This document shows, one piece after another, positions 6,633 through 12,978 of a DNA stretch of 25,996 nucleotides (position 1 is the first letter of the stretch; every line of letters begins with the position of its first letter). The translations under genes were made by a program, and so were the position numbers. The DNA lies in the NCBI GenBank assembly GCA_023128035.1, contig JAGMES010000056.1, forward strand, positions 1 to 25,996, given 5' to 3'. The stretch comes from Halanaerobiales bacterium. GTDB taxonomy: Bacteria > Bacillota_F > Halanaerobiia > DY22613. The notes below the pieces were generated by a model, which was given only the letters and a program-made list of their open reading frames with translations, did not search any database and was not told where the DNA came from.

Positions 6633-8078
6633 CTATATTATCCGAAAATGATCGATGAGGACACACCTACGTTCCCGTGTAAAGGTTCTCGCAGATGTTA
6701 AACCATCTCCAGTAGTTCCTGCTATTGTCAAAGTGGTATAACCTTCTCCTTCATAGCCAAGCCCAGCATAAGAAGGGCCATTTTTTACAAAAATATTACA
6801 ATTACACATTCTAGCCATTTTACTTAAATTCTCTATGTTCTTTGAATGCATTGTAGCAGTATGATAATTTTTTTGTTCTACTTCCACTGCAAGACGAATA
6901 GCTTCATCTACATTGGAGACAGAAACCAGTGGAATGACTGGCATCAGCATCTCTGTTAAGACAAAGGGATGTTCTGGCCCTGTTTCACAGAGCACCAATC
7001 TAATCTCATCAGAAACCTGAATATCGATTTGAGCTAAGATATATTTTGCATCTTTCCCTACCATCTCTTTATTTAAAATCGGATGTGTAGGATCACTCAT
7101 ATCTTTAAAAACCACATTCATTAATCGATCAATCTCATTACCTGTAATCTCATATGCACCATATGCCTTCATTCTTCGCTTAAGCTCATCAGCAATACTT
7201 GCTACAGCAATGATCTCTTTTTCTGCTGCACAGAGAACATTGTTATCAAAACTAGCACCATCAACGATAGAACATGCTGCCCGATCCAAATCCGCAGTTT
7301 CATCTACTACCGCAGGAGGATTTCCAGGTCCTGCCGCTACTGTTGTCTTACCAGATGTCATGGCCTTTTTAACCACAACACCTCCTCCTGTAACCACCAA
7401 AAGATCAATTCCTTCATGAGTCATCAATGCTTCGCTAGTTTTCAAAGTTGGTTCAGCAATGGAATTGATCAAAAATTCAGGGCCACCAGCAGAAACAATC
7501 GCTTCGTTTAAAATTTTCACAGTCCGATTAGAAACCTCTTTCGCACTAGGGTGAGGATTATAAACGACAGCATTTCCAGCAGCTACCATACCTATAGAAT
7601 TATTCACAATAGTAGAGGGAGGATTGGTAGAAGGAGTAATCGAACCGACCACACCCCAAGGCGCTTTTTCTACCAAAGTCAGACCTTTATCTCCGCTGAA
7701 AGCTCGAGTCTCAATATCTTCCACTCCAGGTGTCTTTTCTGCTGCTAAGATTACCTTAGCAATCTTGTGTGGAATACGACCTAACCCTGTCTCTTCTACT
7801 GCCATCTTACCTAATTCCTGAGCATGATCGATAGATGCTACACGCATAGCTTTAATTATCTTCTTTCGTTCTTCCAAACTCATTTCCAAAAATCTTTTTT
7901 GAGCATGTTTTGCACATGCTACAGCATCATCAATAGTCTGATGTATGCCACAATGGTCTCTACTCCCTATCTTATTTGATGGAGTTGATTCTAAAAGATC
8001 TGATGTAAGACCTTCTTGTGATAACTCAGATAATACCTTTTTAACAATTTCGTCAATATGAAGTTTTTCTATCGCCAC
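6633..8078 (-). CDS. pduP: CoA-acylating aldehyde dehydrogenase (PduP/EutE family)
   Basis: 481 residues, full length for the PduP/EutE family. GTG start 6 nt after GGAGGTG. An N-terminal amphipathic helix (HIDEIVKKVLSEL, residues 7-19) resembles an encapsulation peptide, followed by a linker to the catalytic domain at about residue 45. Signature motifs: KAPWGVVGSITPSTNP, GAGNP-type AAGPGNPPAVVDE, and catalytic Cys283 in SFDNNVLCAAEKEII. It converts acetaldehyde (or a longer aldehyde) plus CoA and NAD+ to acyl-CoA and NADH in the lumen. Here the aldehyde is presumably acetaldehyde from DeoC, and the acetyl-CoA would go to PduL. The symbol denotes family only; EutE is equally possible. Confidence 0.95.
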   Translation of the reverse strand: MAIEKLHIDEIVKKVLSELSQEGLTSDLLESTPSNKIGSRDHCGIHQTIDDAVACAKHAQKRFLEMSLEERKKIIKAMRVASIDHAQELGKMAVEETGLGRIPHKIAKVILAAEKTPGVEDIETRAFSGDKGLTLVEKAPWGVVGSITPSTNPPSTIVNNSIGMVAAGNAVVYNPHPSAKEVSNRTVKILNEAIVSAGGPEFLINSIAEPTLKTSEALMTHEGIDLLVVTGGGVVVKKAMTSGKTTVAAGPGNPPAVVDETADLDRAACSIVDGASFDNNVLCAAEKEIIAVASIADELKRRMKAYGAYEITGNEIDRLMNVVFKDMSDPTHPILNKEMVGKDAKYILAQIDIQVSDEIRLVLCETGPEHPFVLTEMLMPVIPLVSVSNVDEAIRLAVEVEQKNYHTATMHSKNIENLSKMARMCNCNIFVKNGPSYAGLGYEGEGYTTLTIAGTTGDGLTSARTFTRERRCVLIDHFRII

Positions 8079-8090
8079 CTTTTACACCTC

Positions 8091-8384
8091 CTAACCTTTA
8101 GAGAAGACAATCTCTCCATCTAATTCTACAGTATCAACAATCGCCATGATCGCCGCATCTACGGGAGTTTTATCAGTCAAATTTGTCTGACGAGCTGAAC
8201 TACCAGCCACCATCAAAACCACCTCTGATACTCCTGCTCCAACTGTATCAACAGCAACAACTGGATCTCCTTTATAGGATAAATCTTTCATCTGAAGAGG
8301 TTGAACAATCAGTAATTTTCTGCCTATAAGCTTTTCATCTTTACAAGTACTGACTACAGTACCTAATACCTTTCCAAGAACCAT
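8091..8384 (-). CDS. BMC-P shell vertex protein (EutN/CcmL family)
   Basis: 97-residue EutN/CcmL-family pentamer protein: GKVLGTVVST, IGRKLLIVQPL, VVAVDTVGAGVSEVVLMVAGSSAR, and DAAIMAIVDTVEL. The SSAR after the conserved strand resembles EutN more than the two other BMC-P copies do. ATG start with AGAGGTG upstream. It lies between the flavoprotein-like gene and the aldehyde dehydrogenase, 12 nt before the latter's start, whose ribosome binding site overlaps this gene's end. Three different BMC-P genes in one operon suggest specialised vertices. Confidence 0.93.
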   Translation of the reverse strand: MVLGKVLGTVVSTCKDEKLIGRKLLIVQPLQMKDLSYKGDPVVAVDTVGAGVSEVVLMVAGSSARQTNLTDKTPVDAAIMAIVDTVELDGEIVFSKG

Positions 8385-8406
8385 TCCTACACCTCTTCTC
8401 CCTCAC

Positions 8407-8997
8407 TCAAATTGATTTAAAAATTTCTTTCATTTTTTCTTTAGCCATCCACTCAAATCCCATCAACTTTGTTTCACGTATAAGACCTTGTACTCTCCGT
8501 GAAATAGGCGATAATTCCTTTAATTGATAGAGGTTCATTTCAGGCTTTAGTAATACTTTTCGCGCTCGAACAGGTACTCCTTTAAGAAGTGCCTTGGTAA
8601 TAAGCAAACTCACCATGCACTCAGGTTGTAAATGTACAATACGCGAGAGGGTTGCAAGTGTTATCCATGGAAGGCAGAGTATCGAACTTTCCGAAAGAAT
8701 TTGATCTAACTCATTTTCTGACTTTCCATTAACCAAATAATCAGAAAAATCGTTAGATAAATTTTTGTCTCCTGAAAACTCTAACTGGTCATTCCCTCCC
8801 AAATAAATACGATAATCTTTAAGATCACCTAAAGCTTCTTTTAAAAGCTCTATTTGAGAAGACTTAATCGGTCTACCATCTAGAATCACCAAAGGAGTGG
8901 GACTCTTTTGGATAACTTGTGAAATATCTGAATTTTTTAGTTGTTTGAATACTTCCTGGGTAATCATTTCAACCAGTTTTCTCTCATCAAACCCCAA
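8407..8997 (-). CDS. BMC-associated flavoprotein-like protein
   Basis: 196 residues. TTG start at 8997 behind GGGGG, 8 nt away; no better in-frame ATG exists. Residues 6-21 form an amphipathic helix like an encapsulation peptide (KLVEMITQEVFKQL). The rest, about 34-182, is homologous to the N-terminal domain of the DeoC fusion at 1863-3332: PLVILDG aligns with LIILDGM, and LCLPWITLATLSRI with [14 protein letters not shown]. The alpha/beta layout suggests the flavoprotein (PF02441-like) family found in several BMC types, but I see no clear FMN-binding signature, so cofactor and reaction are unknown. It could be a lumen scaffold, a redox partner, or a stabiliser of the DeoC fusion through domain pairing. 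Confidence is high that it is a real gene, low for function. Confidence 0.75.
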   Translation of the reverse strand: MGFDERKLVEMITQEVFKQLKNSDISQVIQKSPTPLVILDGRPIKSSQIELLKEALGDLKDYRIYLGGNDQLEFSGDKNLSNDFSDYLVNGKSENELDQILSESSILCLPWITLATLSRIVHLQPECMVSLLITKALLKGVPVRARKVLLKPEMNLYQLKELSPISRRVQGLIRETKLMGFEWMAKEKMKEIFKSI

Positions 8998-9016
8998 AAC
9001 ATTTTCCCCCTAACTC

Positions 9017-9313
9017 TTACTTAGCTTTTGATTTTTCCACCTGAATTGGGAAAATCTTTTCGAGATCACTATGAGGACGTGGAATAACATGTTGAGAAAC
9101 CAATTCACCAACACGACTAGCTGCTGCAGCACCTGCTTCAGTTGCAGCCTTTACGGCAGCCACATCACCACGAACCAATATTGTTGTATATCCGCCACCA
9201 ACTTTCACATAACTAACAATTCGTACATTAGCAGCTTTTGCCATTGCATCTCCAGCTTCAATCATTCCTACCATTCCTTTTGTTTCAATCATTCCTAATG
9301 CATTAAATTCCAT
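9017..9313 (-). CDS. BMC-H hexameric shell protein with C-terminal tail
   Basis: 98-residue single-domain BMC shell protein: [41 protein letters not shown] and [17 protein letters not shown] start 7 nt after GGAGGG. Compared with the paralogue at 4413-4682 it carries about ten extra charged residues at the C-terminus (IQVEKSKAK), a position known in BMC-H proteins to affect facet packing or cargo contacts. It lies between pduL and the flavoprotein-like gene, near the start of the operon, so it may be the major facet protein; that is inference from position only. Confidence 0.95.
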   Translation of the reverse strand: MEFNALGMIETKGMVGMIEAGDAMAKAANVRIVSYVKVGGGYTTILVRGDVAAVKAATEAGAAAASRVGELVSQHVIPRPHSDLEKIFPIQVEKSKAK

Positions 9314-9316
9314 TTA

Positions 9317-9961
9317 TTATCCCTCCTTCAAAATTTCAACCAGATCACCATTTTTAAGACCTGCTGCATTACCTTCTTCTATATCTAAATGCATCTCCAA
9401 ACTATAGTTCGGGCTTATTCTCACCATAACCTGATCAAAAATTAAAGCCCTGGCTCCAGAACATTTTACCTTTACGATCTCCTTATCCTTCACATTAAAA
9501 CGAATGCCATCATCTAAAGACATGTGAATATGACGTTGAGCGCAGATCACACCTTTTGAAAGTTCTACTACACCTTTTGGCCCTGCCAAAAAACATCCAG
9601 AAGTATCTTTAAGATCTCCAGATTGGCGAATCAGTGGATGAATTCCTAATTGATATCCATCACCTATAGAAAGCTCAATCTGAGTTTCCTCTCGAACTGG
9701 TCCCAAAATCCTTACATCTTCAATAATCCCCTTAGATCCAATCAAGTGAACCTTCTCTTTTGCAGCAAATTGGCCCGGCTGAGATAAGTCTTTTAATTTT
9801 GTTAGAGAATAGCCCTCACCAAAAAGCTGATTAAGATCTTCTTGACTTAAGTGAATATGACGATTTGAAAGCGCAACAGGTACAGTCAAAACATTTCTTT
9901 TTTGCTTAAGTTCTGCAACTACTTCAGCTGTTATAATACGAATCAATTCCTCTTCATTCAA
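9317..9961 (-). CDS. pduL: PduL-type phosphate acyltransferase
   Basis: 214 residues. TTG start at 9961 preceded by GGGGGTGG. Residues 4-19 (EELIRIITAEVVAEL) form the N-terminal encapsulation-type helix seen in BMC-associated PduL but absent from cytosolic forms. Two PduL domains carry the metal ligands: NRHIHLS (His35, His37), QRHIHMS (His144, His146) and EMHLDIEEGNA (His191 and acidic neighbours), with the conserved RALIFDQVMVRI strand. It converts acyl-CoA and phosphate to acyl-phosphate and CoA, recycling CoA inside the shell and giving acetyl-phosphate for ATP synthesis by a kinase encoded elsewhere. First structural gene after the regulator. Confidence 0.95.
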   Translation of the reverse strand: MNEEELIRIITAEVVAELKQKRNVLTVPVALSNRHIHLSQEDLNQLFGEGYSLTKLKDLSQPGQFAAKEKVHLIGSKGIIEDVRILGPVREETQIELSIGDGYQLGIHPLIRQSGDLKDTSGCFLAGPKGVVELSKGVICAQRHIHMSLDDGIRFNVKDKEIVKVKCSGARALIFDQVMVRISPNYSLEMHLDIEEGNAAGLKNGDLVEILKEG

Positions 9962-9984
9962 TAAGTTTCCACCCCCTTTTATAT

Positions 9985-10023
9985 TAATTAAGAATTAAGA
10001 ATTTATTAGTTAACTCTTAATTA
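9985..10023. repeat. 9-bp inverted repeat between regulator and pduL
   Basis: TAATTAAGA (9985-9993) and TCTTAATTA (10015-10023) are perfect complements separated by 21 nt, the right arm including the stop codon of the regulator. A short direct repeat (attaagaattaagaatt) lies within. It is very AT-rich and has no T-tract on the minus side, so it is a weak attenuator, a processing site or an operator rather than a strong terminator. Confidence 0.4.
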
Positions 10024-10971
10024 TGATTTTATTCCCGCCATCTCTAATACTTGAACTGCGGTTTCTTCGTCTGTAATCAATACATTCATAAAACCGCCCT
10101 TAAGAGCTCCTAAAATTCCTGGTGCTTTCTCTTTTCCCCCTGCAATTGCAATGGCATACTCTTTCTCACATAACTCTGCTAGCTCTATTCCAATTGTCCT
10201 TTGATCTAAGATAGGATCAGTAATCTGACCATCTAAATTATAAAAACGAGAACATATATCTCCTACAGCACCCTTACTCTGTAAAGATTGTATATCCTGA
10301 ACTGTTATATATCCAGCTTGAACCTGAGCTGCTGAAGGATGAAGTGCACCTATACTAAAAATTGCAACATTGATCTCTTCTGCTACCTTCATAGTTCGCT
10401 TTAAGCTACTATCAGACATGAAAGCCTTTTTAACATTCTGAGTATCCACTATTGCAGGTACAGGTAGATAATTAGCCCTTCCCCAATATGCAGAAGAAAA
10501 CATTTCTACAATTTGACTTGCATGAACATTAGCTCCAGAAACACCCATTCCACCTTTCATTTGAACGACCCGAATATGATTCATCTTTTTGGGGCGCAGA
10601 TTATGTGCAAGTTGTTGAAGTGTATTTCCCCAAGATAAACCAATCGTATCACCATCCTTTAAAATTCGATTCAAATAATTATCACCCATCTCTACCAAAA
10701 TTTGAGTAAGATTATCACTAATCTGTGGGGCAATGATAACTTCTTTTAAATCAAATTCTTTGCGGAAAATTTCCTCTAACCGTGAACAATAACCAAGGGG
10801 GTTACGAATGGTAATCTGCACAATTCCCATCTCTCGACCTTCTGCTAGAAGTCGTGAAATCGTTGGTCTAGAAATCCCCAATTTATCTGCAATCACTCTT
10901 TGGGTATGCCCATATTCATAATACATCTGAGCAACTTGGATGATCAGTTTTAACCTTTCGATGTCCTTCAT
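10021..10971 (-). CDS. SorC/DeoR-type transcriptional regulator of the BMC operon
   Basis: 316 residues, the usual SorC-family length. The N-terminal helix-turn-helix spans about residues 20-45 (QRVIADKLGISRPTISRLLAEG). The C-terminal sugar-phosphate-binding domain is of the SorC/CggR/B. subtilis DeoR class, with IGLSWGNTL, VVQMKGGMG and a late AIAIAGGKEKAPGILGALKGG. In Bacillus subtilis a SorC-family DeoR represses dra-nupC-pdp and is relieved by deoxyribose-5-phosphate. A member leading an operon with deoC makes the same ligand plausible here, as inference. It is the first gene of the BMC transcription unit, about 180 nt downstream of a sigma-H-like promoter and with a palindromic operator candidate in its leader. 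Confidence 0.92.
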   Translation of the reverse strand: MKDIERLKLIIQVAQMYYEYGHTQRVIADKLGISRPTISRLLAEGREMGIVQITIRNPLGYCSRLEEIFRKEFDLKEVIIAPQISDNLTQILVEMGDNYLNRILKDGDTIGLSWGNTLQQLAHNLRPKKMNHIRVVQMKGGMGVSGANVHASQIVEMFSSAYWGRANYLPVPAIVDTQNVKKAFMSDSSLKRTMKVAEEINVAIFSIGALHPSAAQVQAGYITVQDIQSLQSKGAVGDICSRFYNLDGQITDPILDQRTIGIELAELCEKEYAIAIAGGKEKAPGILGALKGGFMNVLITDEETAVQVLEMAGIKS

Positions 10972-11115
10972 AACTTCACCTCATTATCTGCTTTAGCTGT
11001 TGAATCAACTTCTGAATGAGTCTTACTCCAACCAACAGTCATTCTCCATGAACTTATTTATCTCCGCTTATAAAAGTTGAGATACTTAAACCTTCCGAAA
11101 AGTTACTAAGTTTTT
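10972..11115 (-). other. Untranslated leader of the BMC operon
   Basis: About 145 nt without an ORF between the operator candidate and the regulator start codon. On the minus strand it holds a possible hairpin (TATCTC ... GAGATA, roughly 11056-11081) and a perfect 11-bp palindrome GTTGATTCAAC (10999-11009). I do not recognise a known riboswitch. The regulator start is preceded by GAGGTGAAGTT. Confidence 0.35.
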
Positions 11116-11129
11116 TGAACATTTGTTCA
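11116..11129. promoter_or_regulatory. Palindromic operator candidate for the SorC/DeoR regulator
   Basis: TGAACA-TT-TGTTCA, with perfect 6-bp arms around a 2-bp centre, lies between the sigma-H-like promoter (11156-11185) and the regulator gene. It is about 20-35 nt downstream of the expected transcription start, a place where a bound repressor would block elongation or initiation. As I recall, the B. subtilis DeoR site also contains a TGAACAAA core. A matching half site (TTGAACAA, 15270-15277) lies in front of the PfkB-kinase gene. Confidence 0.55.
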
Positions 11130-11155
11130 GGCTATTTTGCAAAGGTTTATTTTAT

Positions 11156-11185
11156 ATATTCCATCTTTATCTATCCTTTTCCTGC
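11156..11185 (-). promoter_or_regulatory. Sigma-H-like promoter of the BMC operon
   Basis: On the minus strand GCAGGAAAA (11185-11177), a 12-nt spacer and ATGGAATAT (11164-11156) match the sigma-H consensus RNAGGAWWW / RNNGAATWW at every defined position. It is the best promoter in the gap upstream of the BMC regulator. No good sigma-A pair was found there, although a TATAAA lies close by (about 11150-11157). Confidence 0.6.
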
Positions 11186-11230
11186 ATAATTTTCTGAATT
11201 TTTTTATTATTAGAATATATAAATAACAAG

Positions 11231-11256
11231 AAAAGTGCCCTGTTTTGAGCACTTTT
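11231..11256 (-). terminator. Terminator of the spoIIA-sigF operon
   Basis: AAAAGTGC (11231-11238) pairs perfectly with GCACTTTT (11249-11256) around a 10-nt loop. On the minus strand the stem is followed by TTTTCTTGTTATTT, only 5 nt beyond the sigF stop codon. It separates sigF from the BMC promoter. Confidence 0.8.
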
Positions 11257-11261
11257 CCTAT

Positions 11262-12038
11262 TTATAAAACTAACATTCTCTTAATCATCTGCAAAACTTT
11301 CTTTTCTAATCGACTTACATGAACCTGAGAAACACCGATTATTTCAGCGATCTCCGTTTGAGTCTTTTCCTGAAAATAGCGTAGAAGCACAATCTGGCGT
11401 GATCGTTCATCCAATCTAGCGAGCACTTCATGCAAAGCAATTCTATTAATCTCATGATCTACAAAGCCTATCTTATTTTCGCTAAGTTGATCTACTAGAA
11501 GAATCTCATCCCCTTCTTTTGCATATACAGGGCTAAAAATTGATGTTGGATTTTGACATGCTTCCATAGCACTAACAATTTCTTCAAGTTCAATTCCCAA
11601 TCCCTTACTAATCTCTTGTAAGATGGGTTCTCTTCCTTCAACTTTAATATGCTGTTCTTTAAACTTGTGAATTTGATTAGCTATTTCCTTTAATGTCCGA
11701 CTCACCTTAATCGGACCATCATCTCTTAAAAAACGACGTATTTCCCCGATAATTCTTGGGACTGCATATGTAGAAAATCTGAAATTTCGACTTAAATCAA
11801 AATCCCGGATTGCTTTAATCAATCCAATAGTACCAATCTGAAAAAGATCCTCCATTTCATACCCTGCATTTTTAAAACGATGGGTAATCTTCATGACCAA
11901 ACGCAGGTTATGTTCTACTAAACGTTCTTTAGCTTCTTCATTTCCCTCTTGCGATAAAGCAATCAGCATTTGCGTTTCATCATTACTCAGAACTTCATGC
12001 TGGGAATTATATTTAAATTCCTGACAATAGTCAGCCAT
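11262..12038 (-). CDS. sigF: RNA polymerase sigma-F factor (forespore)
   Basis: 258 residues from ATG 12038. A GAGGG 7 nt upstream makes this start better than an ATG 18 nt earlier that overlaps spoIIAB. Sigma-70 regions are visible: region 2 with LVEHNLRLVMKITHRF, EDLFQIGTIGLIKAI and FRFSTYAVPRIIGEIRRFLRD; region 3; and region 4 with RQIVLLRYFQEKTQTEIAEIIGVSQVHVSRLE. The order spoIIAA-spoIIAB-sigma identifies it as sigma-F, the first forespore-specific factor, rather than the close paralogue sigma-G. It is held inactive by SpoIIAB until SpoIIAA is dephosphorylated. In Bacillus the next gene is spoVA; here the BMC operon follows instead. Confidence 0.95.
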   Translation of the reverse strand: MADYCQEFKYNSQHEVLSNDETQMLIALSQEGNEEAKERLVEHNLRLVMKITHRFKNAGYEMEDLFQIGTIGLIKAIRDFDLSRNFRFSTYAVPRIIGEIRRFLRDDGPIKVSRTLKEIANQIHKFKEQHIKVEGREPILQEISKGLGIELEEIVSAMEACQNPTSIFSPVYAKEGDEILLVDQLSENKIGFVDHEINRIALHEVLARLDERSRQIVLLRYFQEKTQTEIAEIIGVSQVHVSRLEKKVLQMIKRMLVL

Positions 12039-12048
12039 TGTACATCCC

Positions 12049-12477
12049 TCACTCATTCCGATTTTCAGGTACTTTAACCATCTTAATCTGTGTTCCCTGG
12101 TTCAACGTAGATTTCACTTCTAGTTCATTCATAAAAGATTTCATAAAAACCATACCCAACCCCATCCGTTCTTCACTTGTGGTGAAACTTGGTTGCATAG
12201 CTACTTCAATATCTTCAATACCAATACCGTAATCCTCTACTCTAATGATTAGTTTTTCTTCTTCAATAGCTAAATCTAATACAACAGTTTCATTAGAACG
12301 ATTTTCATATCCATGAATAATACAATTAGAAATTGCTTCTGAAACTGCAACTTTAATTTCTTCAATCTCTGCTAAAGTAAACTCTAATTGAGCAGCAAAA
12401 GTAGCCGCTGCCATCCGAGCAAATCCAATATTTTCACTAAGACTAAACATCTCAACTTGAGCTCTATTTTTTATCAT
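12049..12477 (-). CDS. spoIIAB: Anti-sigma-F factor, serine kinase
   Basis: About 142 residues. The second ATG (12477) is preferred because GGAGGG lies 8 nt before it; the first (12483) is only 3 nt from that site. It is a GHKL-type kinase of the SpoIIAB/RsbW family: N-box EAISNCIIHGYEN, G1 box VEDYGIGIEDI, and G2 box SEERMGLGMVFMKSF. It binds sigma-F and phosphorylates the anti-anti-sigma factor SpoIIAA. The stop codon overlaps the region of the sigF ribosome binding site, so translation is coupled. Confidence 0.95.
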   Translation of the reverse strand: MIKNRAQVEMFSLSENIGFARMAAATFAAQLEFTLAEIEEIKVAVSEAISNCIIHGYENRSNETVVLDLAIEEEKLIIRVEDYGIGIEDIEVAMQPSFTTSEERMGLGMVFMKSFMNELEVKSTLNQGTQIKMVKVPENRNE

Positions 12478-12495
12478 CTCCATTTCCCTCCCCTT

Positions 12496-12849
12496 TTAAT
12501 ATCCTGAATTAGTAAAATTAAATTTAGTTTCATCAAAGGTTTCATGTACTGAAATAATTGATAACATTCCTGCTAGTTCAAAAATTCGCTTCACCTGTGG
12601 ACTCACAGAAACTGCAAATAGTTTACCACCCCGCAGTGTAGTTTTTTTATAACATCCAAGAATTGCACCTAGCCCTGAGCTATCAATAAAATTAATTCCT
12701 TTCAAATCCAAAATCACATTCTTCAAAGAAGAATTTTCTTGTAATTTATTTTCGATCCCCTTTCGCAAATTATTAGATGTATGTAAATCCAGTTCCCCTT
12801 TAATAAATACGATTAGGGTCTCTTTTTTCTTCTTAAAACGTAAATCCAT
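12496..12849 (-). CDS. spoIIAA: Anti-sigma-F factor antagonist (STAS)
   Basis: 117-residue STAS-domain protein. The phosphorylation segment GINFIDSSGLGAILG contains Ser57-Ser58, matching the Ser58 of Bacillus SpoIIAA that SpoIIAB phosphorylates; the unphosphorylated form releases sigma-F. The preceding LIVFIKGELDLHTSNNLR strand is typical. AGGAGGGG sits 5-6 nt before the ATG. It is the first gene of the three-gene operon, behind a perfect sigma-H-like promoter, as expected for spoIIA. Confidence 0.96.
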   Translation of the reverse strand: MDLRFKKKKETLIVFIKGELDLHTSNNLRKGIENKLQENSSLKNVILDLKGINFIDSSGLGAILGCYKKTTLRGGKLFAVSVSPQVKRIFELAGMLSIISVHETFDETKFNFTNSGY

Positions 12850-12894
12850 AATTCCCCTCCTTATAACTTTCTAATTTTTGCCACTTTATATTTA

Positions 12895-12923
12895 TAATTC
12901 TCTATTAATAAAAAAAATCCTTC
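12895..12923 (-). promoter_or_regulatory. spoIIAp: Sigma-H promoter of the spoIIA operon
   Basis: Minus-strand GAAGGATTT (12923-12915), an 11-nt spacer and AGAGAATTA (12903-12895) match RNAGGAWWW / RNNGAATWW fully, 46 nt before spoIIAA. spoIIA is sigma-H dependent in Bacillus, so this site is a good reference for the motif as used in this genome. Confidence 0.8.
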
Positions 12924-12944
12924 AAAATTAACTTTTTTTTACAC

Positions 12945-12971
12945 AAAAAAAGAGAGTCATAGTCGACTCTC
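12945..12971 (-). terminator. Terminator of dacF
   Basis: GAGAGTC and GACTCTC (12952-12958 and 12965-12971) form a 7-bp stem with a 6-nt loop, followed on the minus strand by seven T residues. It separates dacF from the spoIIA promoter, so the two are not a simple single transcript. Confidence 0.88.
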
Positions 12972-12978
12972 AGTATTA

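Noticed and set aside
1362..10971. Propanediol (Pdu) or glycyl-radical type microcompartment
   Set aside because: Despite PduS, PduT, PduL and PduP homologues there is no diol dehydratase, glycyl-radical enzyme or activase; DeoC and the RpiB-like protein point to the sugar-phosphate class.
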